From: Sodalinema lacuna_A
GTDB lineage: Bacteria; Cyanobacteriota; Cyanobacteriia; Cyanobacteriales; Geitlerinemataceae
Assembly (NCBI GenBank): GCA_900149785.2
Contig: FSSI02000002.1
Coordinates: 62,001 to 126,000 of the forward strand
DNA length: 64,000 nt
Direction of reading: 5' to 3'
In this document: positions 1 through 8,564 of the stretch, piece after piece
How the letters are laid out: each line of letters starts with the position of its first letter
Numbering within the stretch: position 1 is the first letter of the stretch
Notes under the pieces: model-generated
The model's input: the letters and a program-made list of their open reading frames with translations, nothing else
What the model was told of the DNA's origin: nothing
The model's database searches: none
Program-made: the position numbers and the translations under genes

Positions 1-96
1 AGCGTTCCCAAGTCCGGATTTGAACCGCTCATCGCCGATGACTGTCCCGACTCTGAGAAGATTCGCAAGAGTCATCCTGAGTCTAACCCGGACTAG
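1..96 (+). CDS. C-terminal fragment of an unidentified protein
   Basis: Frame 1 is open from the window edge to a TAG at 94-96 and would give the last 31 residues of a protein, rich in acidic and polar residues (ending KSHPESNPD). A GC-rich stem-loop about 25 bases later suits the end of a transcript. I do not recognise the family, and another frame is also open here, so the reading frame itself is uncertain. Confidence 0.35.
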   Translation, partial: SVPKSGFEPLIADDCPDSEKIRKSHPESNPD

Positions 97-122
97 CCCC
101 TCGGGGGAACTCGTCCTTAACA

Positions 123-159
123 GACCGGGTGGCCCAGTCGCCGCCCGGTCGTCAATTTT
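123..159 (+). terminator. Stem-loop terminator
   Basis: GACCGGG (123-129) pairs perfectly with CCCGGTC (144-150), followed by GTCAATTTT. It lies just after the truncated first gene and before the next one, as expected for a weak intrinsic terminator. Confidence 0.45.
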
Positions 160-228
160 CCCGAAACGCTCCCCTTCGCTTACGGGTGTGGTAAGCTGAA
201 ACCCAATGTCGTGCTTCTGTTGTTTCTT

Positions 229-576
229 ATGGCTCGCTACACTGCTATCTTCGTTGTAGCCGCTCCAGTCGAGCACGTCAGGCAGATTCTGCCTGAACTC
301 CTCCAAGCGTGCGACTTCGAGCCAATCTATCAAACCGAAGATTATTTTATGGCTCGGGAAACACCGGGACGAGTTTCGTTTTCTAAACTGGTCACGGTGG
401 ATGTCCTGATCGATGTTCCCATTGACGATAAGCCCGAAGTACGGCTGAATTTCGTGGTCAAAAACGAAGAACTCCCCCTGCAAGTGAACAACCACTGTCA
501 GCTTATGTTCGAGGCCGTCAAAGCCGCTGTCGTTGGGAGTGAACAATGGCAACTCCTAGAAACTGTTTCCGGGTGA
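229..576 (+). CDS. Conserved hypothetical protein, 115 aa
   Basis: A small soluble protein of unknown function. The frame is open from a GTG at 211, but the ATG at 229 (MARYTAIFVVAAPVEH) gives the more natural N-terminus. It looks like one alpha/beta domain: an N-terminal beta strand and helix, then charged strands with the end-pattern LNFVVKNEELPLQV, with no membrane segment and no catalytic motif I can name. It is transcribed alone, toward dnaN, and a bidirectional stem-loop separates the two genes. Codon use resembles the neighbouring housekeeping genes, so I think it is real. Confidence 0.6.
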   Translation: MARYTAIFVVAAPVEHVRQILPELLQACDFEPIYQTEDYFMARETPGRVSFSKLVTVDVLIDVPIDDKPEVRLNFVVKNEELPLQVNNHCQLMFEAVKAAVVGSEQWQLLETVSG

Positions 577-622
577 GTTCGCAAAGGATTGTCCAGAACC
601 CGCTTCCCAAAACCCGATTGCC

Positions 623-657
623 AAACCCCCCAACATCCTAGCGAGATTGGGGGGTTT
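623..657. terminator. Bidirectional intrinsic terminator
   Basis: AAACCCCCCAA (623-633) pairs with TTGGGGGGTTT (647-657), with a T-run on the + side and an A-rich flank serving the - strand. It sits exactly between the convergent 3' ends of the hypothetical gene and dnaN. Confidence 0.75.
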
Positions 658-662
658 TTGGC

Positions 663-1811
663 TTAATCGCGAATCTGAACCGGCATGACGAGGTGGATCA
701 TCTTCGTGCCGCCGAGGGGGGTTAGAATCACCGGAGAGGTGGCGGTATTTAACTGAAGTTGAATCTCGGTCGATTGCAGATTTCGCAGCGATTCCATCAC
801 ATACTTGACGTTGAAGGCAATGTCGAGGCTATCCCCGGAAATTTGGGCCGGTAAGCACTCACTCCCACTGCCGACATCCGCCGCATCGACCCCTAGAGTG
901 ACCTGGCCGGCGGCACTATCAAAGCTAAATTTGACAATGTTATTCTTGCGATCGGCAATGACGGCAATGCGTTCTAGGGCGCTTAAGAGGGCGCGGCGAT
1001 CGAGATTGGCTTGATTCTCAAATTCACGGGGAATCAGTTGACGATAAGCCGGATAAGCCCCTTCTAGGGTCCGACTGGTGAGCCGACGGTCTTCGACTTC
1101 AAACACCGCCTGTCCTTCGTCAATCGAGAGGGTTAAGGGAGTGGCAGCGGCCCGTTTGCCGATGGTTCGTTCGAGTTCCCGCAAGGCCTGGGCCGGAACG
1201 GTGACTTCAAAGACTTCGCCATCTTCGAGATTCATGGCCGGGGCATCAGAATCGTTGAGGGCCTCGACGACGGCTAGACGATGTCCATCGGTGGCGGCAA
1301 ATTCAATGCCATCGGCCCGAACGGCCAGGTGAACCCCCGTTAAGACTTGTTTGGTTTCATCGGAACTGGTGGCAAAGAGGGTCCCCCGTAAGCCTTCGAG
1401 GAGGGATTCACTGCCGAGTTGGATGACTTTGCCATCTTCAATGGCGGGGAGTTCGGGAAATTCTTCGACACTCATTCCCTGGACGGTATAGTTTCCTGAG
1501 AGGGAGGTGAGGGTGGTTTGATAACTCTCGTCGTCTTGTTCGAGGGTGAGTTCGCCGTCGGGAAGCCGCGAGACAATGTCGTTGAGTAGTTTGGCGGGTA
1601 GGGCAACGTCGCCACTCGATTCGACTTGGGCCGGGAAGCTAGTCCGAATCCCTAGGCTGAGATCGAAGGCGGTTAGGCGGATTTGTTGCTGTTCGGCATC
1701 GGCGGTGAGTCGGACGTTGGCTAAAACCGGATGCGTGGGACGAGAGGGGACGGCGTGAATGGTGAGGGACAGATGGGTGTTGAGTTCCCCTTGGGTGCAA
1801 ACCAGTTTCAT
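663..1811 (-). CDS. dnaN: DNA polymerase III subunit beta (sliding clamp)
   Basis: The beta clamp forms a ring around DNA that tethers the replicative polymerase; it is cytoplasmic and essential. The 382-residue length is standard. The start MKLVCTQGELNTHL, the first-domain pattern HPVLANVRL, the middle-domain 'ATDGHRL' and the C-terminal hydrophobic-pocket end 'VILTPLGG...HLVMPVQIR' are typical of the family, which has three repeated clamp domains. It is monocistronic: the convergent upstream neighbour is separated by a terminator and the next gene is divergent. Nothing unusual was seen. Confidence 0.97.
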   Translation of the reverse strand: MKLVCTQGELNTHLSLTIHAVPSRPTHPVLANVRLTADAEQQQIRLTAFDLSLGIRTSFPAQVESSGDVALPAKLLNDIVSRLPDGELTLEQDDESYQTTLTSLSGNYTVQGMSVEEFPELPAIEDGKVIQLGSESLLEGLRGTLFATSSDETKQVLTGVHLAVRADGIEFAATDGHRLAVVEALNDSDAPAMNLEDGEVFEVTVPAQALRELERTIGKRAAATPLTLSIDEGQAVFEVEDRRLTSRTLEGAYPAYRQLIPREFENQANLDRRALLSALERIAVIADRKNNIVKFSFDSAAGQVTLGVDAADVGSGSECLPAQISGDSLDIAFNVKYVMESLRNLQSTEIQLQLNTATSPVILTPLGGTKMIHLVMPVQIRD

Positions 1812-1931
1812 AGGAAAGTCGATTAACAGGAGATGTTTGGATTAAAAATCAGGGGCTGTTGGGCAAACAAACAGCTTTAAGAGAGTACCATAGGCCTCGA
1901 CGGCACGGGTTGGGGAGGCTTGTTGACCTTG

Positions 1932-2477
1932 ATGGTATTACCGCTGAGGGCGATCGTCTCTCAGATTTTACTACTACTGGTGTCGGTGGCGATCGAGTCG
2001 ACGGTGTTTCATCGCCGCCTGGCCATTAGTCGTCGTGCGAGTGTCCAATATGCTCTGGTGACTGACCTGCTGTGCATTATATTGGGCTGGATTGGCTTTT
2101 TTATTCTCGTGGATACCTTTGAGACTCATCCCTGGGTGATTCAGGTGATGGGATATCTGTTTACGGGAGAGTTTGTGCGCCGTCCTGGGCGGGAGGGGAT
2201 TGAGTCGGTGCTGGCGATCGCCACGATCCTTATCTTTTTTGCCAGCTTTTTTATCAAAAGTCAATGTCTCTATGTGTTACAGCGCTTCAAGATCCTGCCG
2301 TTAGAGAGTCAAGTCTTTTACGAGCAATTTGAGCATTTGAAAACAGAACGGTTGGTTCGCTATGAGATTCGGGTTGACCAAGATCGAACGATTCTCTTGG
2401 CTCATGGTTTGAGTCACGGGGTCATCTTTATCCTGCTGGTGGTGATGATTCTCGGGTTTGAAATCGGTGCGCAATGA
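1932..2477 (+). CDS. FraC-like filament integrity membrane protein
   Basis: A membrane protein of 181 aa. An earlier in-frame TTG lies at 1920, but ATG 1932 (MVLPLRAIVSQILLLL) starts directly with a hydrophobic helix. I see about four membrane segments: near residues 5-22, 42-60, 90-107 and the last 20. Between segments one and two is the charged stretch ESTVFHRRLAISRR. This layout and the N-terminal sequence resemble FraC, which in Anabaena is needed for filament integrity and cell-cell communication at septa. The identification rests on memory of the family and not on a search. It is divergent from dnaN and followed by a strong palindromic terminator. Confidence 0.6.
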   Translation: MVLPLRAIVSQILLLLVSVAIESTVFHRRLAISRRASVQYALVTDLLCIILGWIGFFILVDTFETHPWVIQVMGYLFTGEFVRRPGREGIESVLAIATILIFFASFFIKSQCLYVLQRFKILPLESQVFYEQFEHLKTERLVRYEIRVDQDRTILLAHGLSHGVIFILLVVMILGFEIGAQ

Positions 2478-2503
2478 TGAGTTGGATTGAGGTTGGATCG
2501 AGA

Positions 2504-2527
2504 AAGCCGCCTCACGTGAGGCGGCTT
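2504..2527 (+). terminator. Perfect 24-bp palindromic terminator
   Basis: AAGCCGCCTCAC at 2504-2515 is followed immediately by its reverse complement at 2516-2527. It lies 26 bases past the stop of the FraC-like gene. The T-run is weak (TTCT). Confidence 0.6.
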
Positions 2528-2664
2528 CTGGGGATAGAGTATTGCATGTTTGAAGTGCTAAAACAGGTTTTTCAATCGAACGGGTAACGGAGTTGAGGTC
2601 GGTTTGCGAGAATCTGGACCGTGTGGACCGTTAAACGAAGCGATAGGGAGACTCAAGCTGTCTC

Positions 2665-2856
2665 TCAGGCAGTTTCAAGCCAGTCAAAAATGCGATCGAG
2701 TTGTTCGAGGGTGATCAGGCCATATTGCCATAGAACCATCGGGAAGGCGTTGGGAGCGTTTTCACCTTGGCGTAGGGCTAAGTCGATGGAGTTCGAGGGA
2801 ACGGATAAATCGTCTTGTAAAAAGCGAATCAGTTTTGCGAGTTTGTTAAATTTCAT
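2665..2856 (-). CDS. DUF2949 family protein
   Basis: A 63-residue protein of a short family found in cyanobacteria, function unknown. I chose the ATG at 2856 (MKFNKLAKLIRFLQDDL); an upstream GTG/TTG extension of ten basic residues is less likely. The pattern FLQDDLSVP...SIDLALRQ...PMVLWQYGLITLEQLDRIFDWLE is shared almost position by position with a second copy at 51465-51656 in this window, which argues that both are real genes. The family probably forms a small helical bundle. It has no signal peptide or membrane helix. Confidence 0.8.
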   Translation of the reverse strand: MKFNKLAKLIRFLQDDLSVPSNSIDLALRQGENAPNAFPMVLWQYGLITLEQLDRIFDWLETA

Positions 2857-3248
2857 GGTCTTAAATTGAGTCCGTCTTCTGGACATTCTTACTATGCACT
2901 ATATTGAAGGGCCGCTCTGCGATCGATATAACCCTTTCGTTGTGATCTTGATCGCGCTTAGTTGCGATCGCGCGGTCTCCTAGTTATCCGGCAAAATCCC
3001 CCTGATTCGGGCGATCCCCACTAACGATAAGTCCGTGTTATCCCTGAGGTGCGATCGCCCTTAACCGTGATCCCCAACCGACCTTTTACCAGATTAGGAA
3101 TCGTTACATCCTCTCAGATATCTGGAAAAAACGTCAATTTTTTCGATAATCTTTGGATGATTTCCTAACATCAGTAGTCCCACCTAGATCTAGGGTCGTC
3201 TAGGATGATGACTCCCGTGATTCCGTTTATTTCCTAGGCAACTTTGCG

Positions 3249-3393
3249 GAGGCACGGCCTGGAGAATGAGCCAATGTCCAAGGGATGACCACCTCACACA
3301 AGGGTGGCGTCACCCTTGGCAACCGCCTCGATGGGCCATTGAAGATAGCCAAGGCGACGAGTCACTAACACTAGGGTTCCCAAACTTGGGAAC
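3249..3393. ncRNA. Candidate structured RNA (unassigned family)
   Basis: CCAAGGG (3278-3284) pairs with CCCTTGG (3313-3319). With only one bulged A, TGAC (3286-3289) then pairs with GTCA (3309-3312), and CACC pairs with GGTG inside that. An outer GAGGC/GCCTC pair (3249-3253 with 3325-3329) encloses the hairpin. A separate stem-loop, GTTCCCA/TGGGAAC, lies at 3376-3393. Such nested pairing in a gene-free stretch suggests a stable RNA such as a 6S-like or regulatory RNA. I cannot assign a family or strand from sequence alone. Confidence 0.35.
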
Positions 3394-3443
3394 AATCCAC
3401 CTAGCTGACGAAGATTACGACTGAATTTGTCTGACTGGGTGAG

Positions 3444-3469
3444 AAAAAGCCGTACTGAGACGACTTTTT
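3444..3469 (-). terminator. Intrinsic terminator of tRNA-Pro
   Basis: Read on the - strand, AAAAAGTCGT pairs with ACGGCTTTTT (one G-U pair), with loop CTCAGT and a T-rich end. It starts 10 bases past the 3' end of the tRNA. Confidence 0.7.
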
Positions 3470-3478
3470 CCCAACAAT

Positions 3479-3551
3479 CGGGATGACTGGATTCGAACCA
3501 GCGGCCCCTTCGTCCCGAACGAAGTGCGCTACCAAGCTGCGCTACATCCCG
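3479..3551 (-). tRNA. tRNA-Pro (anticodon CGG)
   Basis: The reverse complement folds into a full cloverleaf of 73 nt without an encoded CCA. The acceptor arm CGGGATG pairs with CATCCCG, the D arm is GCGC/GCGC, the anticodon stem CTTCG/CGAAG holds the loop TTCGGGA (anticodon CGG), and the T arm GCTGG/CCAGT holds TTCGAAT. CGG reads the CCG proline codon. It has its own terminator downstream. Confidence 0.95.
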
Positions 3552-3762
3552 GTGTTAACGTTCAGATGGATTAACCATCCTAACACACGACAGTGTAGCA
3601 CAGACTTAAACACTTGGCTATCAATTTTTGTAAATCCAGTGATCAATTCAGTGATCAATTCAATGGTCAATCTAGGCCAAGACTGACCTAGTGGAGCCGG
3701 CCGCCGATGTGAGGTCTATCGTGAAGAGAATCGATCGCCCCCAAGCGGCGGTCAACCCGAGA

Positions 3763-4317
3763 CTATTTCAACTTCTGCTTGATAAACGCGAGAATCTGCG
3801 AGACTTGTTTTTTCAAGCCGGCCACTTCCTTCTCTAAACTCGCCACCTTAGCGTGCAGAGCCGCCACATCCTCGCCACCGCCAGCCGAAGCCGCCGCTGG
3901 AGCCGCCGCCGCTGCTGGAGCCGCCGCTGCACCGCGAGATTTTTTGGACTTCGCCATCGCCGACTTAATGGCCCCGAGAAGCTGTTTCTTCTCAAACGGT
4001 TTCTCGATAAACTCAAAGAACTCAAACGGCTCAGAAATCTTCTCGGTGACCTCTTCCTTGCGTCCCGACATCACCAACAGGGGGATTTTACGTAGATTCG
4101 CATCAGCCTGAATTTCCTGAAAGACCTCCCAGCCGCTTCGTTTGGGAAGCAGGAAATCCAACATAATCAGACTGGGCTTATCGGAGTGAATCTTATTCAA
4201 ACCTTCTTCACCATCCTTGGCTTCGACCACATCGAAGTTCCCCGGAGGCAACATACTTTTAACAGTTTTCTGGATGACACGGCTGTCATCAATGACCAAA
4301 ATTTTGTGACTTGCCAC
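3763..4317 (-). CDS. Response regulator with Ala-rich linker and C-terminal coiled coil
   Basis: A 184-residue receiver-domain protein without a DNA-binding output. The phospho-acceptor is Asp54 in LIMLDFLLPKRSG, the acidic pair is Asp10-Asp11, and the conserved Lys lies in FIEKPFEKK near residue 106. After about residue 125 comes a low-complexity Ala/Pro linker (GAAAAPAAAAAPAAAS), then a heptad-patterned segment (VAALHAKVASLEKEVAGLKK) that should form a coiled coil, probably for dimerisation or partner binding. No kinase gene is adjacent, so the partner is unknown. It is monocistronic and divergent from lipA. Confidence 0.85.
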   Translation of the reverse strand: MASHKILVIDDSRVIQKTVKSMLPPGNFDVVEAKDGEEGLNKIHSDKPSLIMLDFLLPKRSGWEVFQEIQADANLRKIPLLVMSGRKEEVTEKISEPFEFFEFIEKPFEKKQLLGAIKSAMAKSKKSRGAAAAPAAAAAPAAASAGGGEDVAALHAKVASLEKEVAGLKKQVSQILAFIKQKLK

Positions 4318-4507
4318 GACTGACTCCTTGAGCGGTGCGCGAAGGGATAGGCTGAGGGATAGATGCTATCTAGTGTACCCCACCGGATATAGTCTATCAG
4401 CTAGGGCAAACCTGCGGTCGATGTGACATAGTTGAAACAGGACCGACCCGCGATCGCGCGGCTGGGTCATCCTTGCACTTGTCCCGCGAGTATTATCCTT
4501 ATCTATC

Positions 4508-5428
4508 ATGAGCGATCGAGACCGCCGGGCGCAACGGCGCGCCGAACTGGCGACACTTCCCCCCTGGCTGCGTCGTCCCTTGGGCCAGGCCAGCGAGATC
4601 TCCAGAGTGCAGCGAATTATTAAACAGCGACAGATTCACACCATCTGCGAAGAGGGCCGCTGTCCCAATCGGGGCGAATGTTACGCCCAAGGAACGGCCA
4701 CCTTTTTGTTAATGGGGCCGACCTGTACCCGATCTTGTGGTTTTTGTCAAGTCGATAGTGGTCATGCGCCCATGCCCCTAGACCCGGAGGAACCGCAGCA
4801 GGTAGCCACCGCTGTTGAACAATTGCAATTGCGTTATGTGGTGTTAACGGCCGTGGCCCGAGATGACTTAGCCGATGGGGGTGCGGGTGGGTTTGTTCAG
4901 ACGATGCTGGCGATTCGCGATCGCTCCCCCGAGACTCAAATCGAAGTCCTCACCTCAGACTTTTGGGGTGGCCGGGAGGCGGGAACTTCCCCCGAACAGC
5001 TACAACAGCAACGCATTGAACAAGTTGTTGCAGCGAAACCGGCCTGTTTCAACCACAACCTCGAAACCGTGCGTCGCCTTCAGGGGCCAGTACGTCGCGG
5101 CGCGAAATACGATCGCTCCCTCAAGGTCTTGCGTCATGTCAAACATCTCAATCCCAATCTGCCCACGAAATCCGGTTTGATGTTAGGCCATGGGGAAACC
5201 GAGGCGGAAATTATCCAGGCCATGAAGGACTTGCGGGCCGTTGGCTGCGATCGCCTTACCCTGGGACAGTATATGCGTCCATCCCTGGATCATCTCCCCG
5301 TGCGTCATTACTGGCATCCCGAGGACTTCGATCGCCTCGGAGACATCGCGCGAGATCTCGGCTTTTCTCAGGTGCGATCGGGTCCCCTGGTGCGGAGTTC
5401 CTATCATGCCGGAGATCCGACCCCCTAA
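4508..5428 (+). CDS. lipA: Lipoyl synthase
   Basis: A radical-SAM enzyme that inserts two sulfurs into the octanoyl chain on lipoyl-dependent proteins. Both cluster motifs are present: the auxiliary cluster Cys47, Cys52 and Cys58 (CEEGRCPNRGEC) and the radical-SAM motif Cys73-x3-Cys77-x2-Cys80 (CTRSCGFC). The terminal RSSY, which carries the serine ligand of the auxiliary cluster, is near residue 298. Length 306 is usual. The ATG at 4508 follows a non-coding gap and gives the expected basic N-terminus. It is convergent with the next gene, with only 17 bases between. Confidence 0.95.
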   Translation: MSDRDRRAQRRAELATLPPWLRRPLGQASEISRVQRIIKQRQIHTICEEGRCPNRGECYAQGTATFLLMGPTCTRSCGFCQVDSGHAPMPLDPEEPQQVATAVEQLQLRYVVLTAVARDDLADGGAGGFVQTMLAIRDRSPETQIEVLTSDFWGGREAGTSPEQLQQQRIEQVVAAKPACFNHNLETVRRLQGPVRRGAKYDRSLKVLRHVKHLNPNLPTKSGLMLGHGETEAEIIQAMKDLRAVGCDRLTLGQYMRPSLDHLPVRHYWHPEDFDRLGDIARDLGFSQVRSGPLVRSSYHAGDPTP

Positions 5429-5445
5429 CTCCTAACTTGTAACCC

Positions 5446-6294
5446 CTAACCGTAGGCAAATTCGTAAGTTGGCGATCGCGTCAGGCGGATTTGGGCCAAC
5501 GCAAACACCGTGGGAATGATGCGGGCATAATTCGTCGCCACCGCACGCCAACAGATATCGGCAAAAAACCAGGCCCATAACGCCGGCCCCACAAACGCAA
5601 AGACCGAACGCGTCGCCGTATAGCGGGCCGTGGCCGTGGCCATACCCCGACGAGCCATCTGAACCCCCACATAGCCCTTTAACTTAGCCGCAGCGGCGGC
5701 CCCTCCCTTGAGGGTTTCCTTCGCCAACTGATGGCGGGCAAACTCAATGGCGAACTGTCGCGCCAGTTGATTGAGTAACAGGGGACGCAAGACCGAATTT
5801 ACGGCGATCGCACTGCCCCCCTTCAACAGCCAACCCACGGGATCTCGTTGCACATGAAGGGGTAACGGTTGCGCGAAATCGGTTTTAGCCAATGATTTCT
5901 GAACCCGAACCATCAAGGCCGCTTGTTCAGCTTGCGGGAGTTTATCCCAGGCCCGTCCCATCAAATGCAGAAAAATCTCGGCTTCCAAATCCGTTGTAGA
6001 GAGGGATTTAGAATAGGGAATCCGCAGATAGTGACAGACTTGAATCAACACTCTGCGGTAGGAGATCTCATGACTTTGCCCCCGTAACACCGTCAGGCCA
6101 TCGGCGGCTAGGAAACGAAAGCGGTCTTCGATCGCATCAATCCAACCTTGGCGATCGCGACTTTGCAATTCCAAGGGATCAACAGGCTTCATATAATCCA
6201 GGGGATTAAAGCGAGGGCGAAACAACAACTGGGTTAACCCATGCAGTTCTTCCTCGGTTGCCAATTCTAAGGCTGTTCTTAACTCATCCACCAT
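5446..6294 (-). CDS. YaaW-like family protein with C-terminal membrane segments
   Basis: A 282-residue protein. The N-terminal two thirds are helical and charged (ALELATEEELHGLTQLLF; AIEDRFRFLAADG; HLMGRAWDKLPQAEQ) and recall the YaaW family of E. coli, whose function is unknown. The C-terminal third holds Ala/Gly-rich hydrophobic stretches (SVFAFVGPALWAWFFADICW and the last 30 residues), consistent with membrane association. It stands alone, convergent with lipA. The family call is by resemblance only. Confidence 0.55.
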   Translation of the reverse strand: MVDELRTALELATEEELHGLTQLLFRPRFNPLDYMKPVDPLELQSRDRQGWIDAIEDRFRFLAADGLTVLRGQSHEISYRRVLIQVCHYLRIPYSKSLSTTDLEAEIFLHLMGRAWDKLPQAEQAALMVRVQKSLAKTDFAQPLPLHVQRDPVGWLLKGGSAIAVNSVLRPLLLNQLARQFAIEFARHQLAKETLKGGAAAAAKLKGYVGVQMARRGMATATARYTATRSVFAFVGPALWAWFFADICWRAVATNYARIIPTVFALAQIRLTRSPTYEFAYG

Positions 6295-6385
6295 CGGGTC
6301 CCTCCCTCACCTATCCCCCAGTTCAACTGAGGCGATACATCGATTGTACGGTTTTTGACTTGACAAAGATTACCTCCTGATTGTA

Positions 6386-6457
6386 CCGCCCATTGTTGCG
6401 TCTATTGTCGCGTCTATTATCGCGCCCATTATCGCGTCTATTATCGCGCCCATTATC
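6386..6457. repeat. Six tandem 12-bp repeats
   Basis: Six head-to-tail copies of a 12-mer, consensus GCGYCYATTATC, alternate between GCGTCTATTATC and GCGCCCATTATC; the first two copies are diverged. They lie upstream of the YaaW-like gene (start at 6294) and may act on its promoter or be a replication-slippage tract. Confidence 0.85.
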
Positions 6458-6485
6458 CTGTACGCTCAATCGAGCGATTCCCCGT

Positions 6486-6581
6486 TCAGCCTAGGGCCGT
6501 TGGTTTGGCCCACAGCAACACCCACAACCCCGCCAGGGCCAGGGCGATCAAAATTGAGACTGCATTCAGACGAACCTGCAT
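6486..6581 (-). CDS. Putative 31-aa single-span membrane protein
   Basis: This short frame (MQVRLNAVSILIALAL to KPTALG) encodes one membrane helix of about 20 residues after a basic N-terminus. That is the form of many small subunits of cyanobacterial photosynthetic or NDH complexes, but I do not recognise it as a named one. It sits between two - strand genes with its own ATG and a weak AGGTTG element upstream. It could be spurious; conservation would decide. Confidence 0.4.
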   Translation of the reverse strand: MQVRLNAVSILIALALAGLWVLLWAKPTALG

Positions 6582-6663
6582 ACTACAACCTGGGAGTGAC
6601 AACCGAGCCGCGATCGACTCCTCCCTATTCTAGCGCTCACATTCGACTCAGGTTAATCTCAGG

Positions 6664-8346
6664 TTACTCGGCCAAAACCAAGGGAATATGGATATCGAGA
6701 GCCGAGACCCCCTCCTCAGCGGGAGAGGCCGCCATCCCCACCCCTTGGATGGTTTCCAAGAGAATCACCGCCTCAGGGGTGAGGACTTCCTGGGTTTGCA
6801 AGGCGACCAAATCTAGGGAATTACGCATGGCTTCGACATTCGCAAAAACTCGGCCGCCATAGGAGGGTGGAAAGCGTTCCTCGATCTGAGCAAAGGTGGA
6901 ATTTTGAGCGAGGGTGTTCGTTGGCGGTGTCAGGGCCAACTCCACCATCGGCCGTGTGATTCCCAGGGCCAAGAGATTGGCTTCGGGCCAACCATAGCCG
7001 AGGAGTGTTTCCCCTTCTACGCCAAACACAGACAAGGTCCATTGGGTAATTGACACGTTGTCCATGGTGGTTGACTCGATGCCGATGGGCAGTCCAAACC
7101 CCTGTTGGGCTAGGGTTCCCAGCTTATCGAGGCTGGCATCGAGGGTGGCGCGATCGCTGCTCTCGATAAAGGCCATCGCCCCCACGCCGAGGGTTGAGGA
7201 GAGTCCGGGACGACCCCCCTCGACGGGAATCACCCCCAGGCTAAAGGTTCCATCAAGAGGCGCGAAGATCTCGCGATCGAGATCTAGGCCAACTTGGGCC
7301 GCCGCCGCCCGTAATTCGCTCAAGAGCATGTTTCCTTCGGGGGTTTGTTCAACCCATTCAGTCCATTGAGTCCAGGTTTGATCAAGGTGACTCCCTTCGA
7401 TTAGGGCGAGGGTATTGTCTGGGAAGCGATCAATCCGAGAGTTGGCCAGGGGTTGAATGGGGACGTTGAGGGAGGAGTCCTCAGGAAGACTGAGCAGGGT
7501 TCGTAGATGGAGTCCGATATCGGTGACACCCAGTCCAGCCACGATCGCCCCTGGGGTGGTTTCGGCTAAATTGCTGGCTGAGGATTCGTCGGGTCCATCG
7601 AGTTCTTGTAAATCGGCAATATTAGCAATATAGGCTTGTAGGAGTGGGGTTTCGACGGGCTGCGATCGCAACAGATCTCGCATCTGACCTTCACGGGCAA
7701 AGGAGGTGTTATCTTTGGCTGTATCGATCGCCGCTTTGACCACATCAGGCTGATCGCCCACGGCCAGATAATCCCCCAACACAGCGATGCTATAGGACTC
7801 GGGTTCTGTTGACTCGTCCCCAGACTGGGGGACCATGGTCACCGTCGAGATGGTGGTATTGCGATAGGTTTCTTCTTGTAATTCCTTGTCCTGAGACCCT
7901 TTGACGCGGTTGGCGAAGGCTAGGGCCTGAATTTTATCTCGAATCCCGACAATGGCCAGCAGGCGTTGGCGATCGCCCGCTGCATTGGGAACGAAGGCTA
8001 ACATAACATTGCCAATCCAAGGTTTGAGATCACGATTAAAGTCCAATTGGGTATCTTGGGCGAGATCTTGCTGAAACTCAGCGATTAACGTTTCGACCGA
8101 GGCTTGGGCTTCGGGAGTCCCAAAGCGTTCTAATTGTCCCCAAACAGACGCATCCATTTCGATGTAGAGGGCCATGATCGCCTCAGCGGGAACCGCCTCA
8201 GCGCCCTCCTGGGGGGAGCTTAAGGGACTCGGACGCAGCCGTAACCAACCATAAGCGATCGCCCCGGTTCCTAAGACCACCGTGGCGGCGATGGCCATTG
8301 AACGCCACCAACCCTTGGGGCTTTTCGACTCTTTCGCGTTTTTCAT
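6664..8346 (-). CDS. DUF3352 family membrane-anchored protein
   Basis: A 560-residue protein of unknown function. A basic N-terminus (MKNAKESKSPKGWWR) is followed by one membrane helix near residues 16-36, then a long extracytoplasmic domain beginning ALYIEMDASVWGQLERFGTPEA. The arrangement suggests an anchored periplasmic or lumenal protein. Features such as NRDLKPWIGNVMLAFVP and the repeated 'D.L..LGTLAQQGFGLPIG' region match the DUF3352 family as I know it from cyanobacteria. It is transcribed singly and divergent from the aminopeptidase gene. Confidence 0.8.
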   Translation of the reverse strand: MKNAKESKSPKGWWRSMAIAATVVLGTGAIAYGWLRLRPSPLSSPQEGAEAVPAEAIMALYIEMDASVWGQLERFGTPEAQASVETLIAEFQQDLAQDTQLDFNRDLKPWIGNVMLAFVPNAAGDRQRLLAIVGIRDKIQALAFANRVKGSQDKELQEETYRNTTISTVTMVPQSGDESTEPESYSIAVLGDYLAVGDQPDVVKAAIDTAKDNTSFAREGQMRDLLRSQPVETPLLQAYIANIADLQELDGPDESSASNLAETTPGAIVAGLGVTDIGLHLRTLLSLPEDSSLNVPIQPLANSRIDRFPDNTLALIEGSHLDQTWTQWTEWVEQTPEGNMLLSELRAAAAQVGLDLDREIFAPLDGTFSLGVIPVEGGRPGLSSTLGVGAMAFIESSDRATLDASLDKLGTLAQQGFGLPIGIESTTMDNVSITQWTLSVFGVEGETLLGYGWPEANLLALGITRPMVELALTPPTNTLAQNSTFAQIEERFPPSYGGRVFANVEAMRNSLDLVALQTQEVLTPEAVILLETIQGVGMAASPAEEGVSALDIHIPLVLAE

Positions 8347-8564
8347 TAAAGACCTCTTCCTCTAGCGATTTAGCTAACCTGATCACCCGACTCTGGCGCT
8401 AACGGCTGACTCCTGAGATGGCCCCAGTCGGCCCGGCAGTCAGTAAACTGGGGATAGGGGGCGATCGCCACCCCACAAGGAACCCGTTACACCGCTGGGG
8501 CGATCGTTCACCCCCACCATAACCTGTTCACGTTCTGCGCCTGATTTTGTCCTTAACCTGCATT

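Larger units (their letters stand above)
2887..3478. other. Gene-free stretch with a structured segment
   Basis: No convincing reading frame on either strand. 2887-3180 is ordinary intergenic sequence with several HIP1-like sites. 3249-3393 contains nested stem-loops, described separately as a possible RNA gene, and 3444-3469 is the terminator of the tRNA. Confidence 0.5.

Noticed and set aside
3270..3320. Yfr1 small RNA, because of a CACCTCACAC stretch
   Set aside because: The stretch differs from the invariant ACUCCUCACAC motif and part of it is paired, whereas the Yfr1 motif is unpaired.
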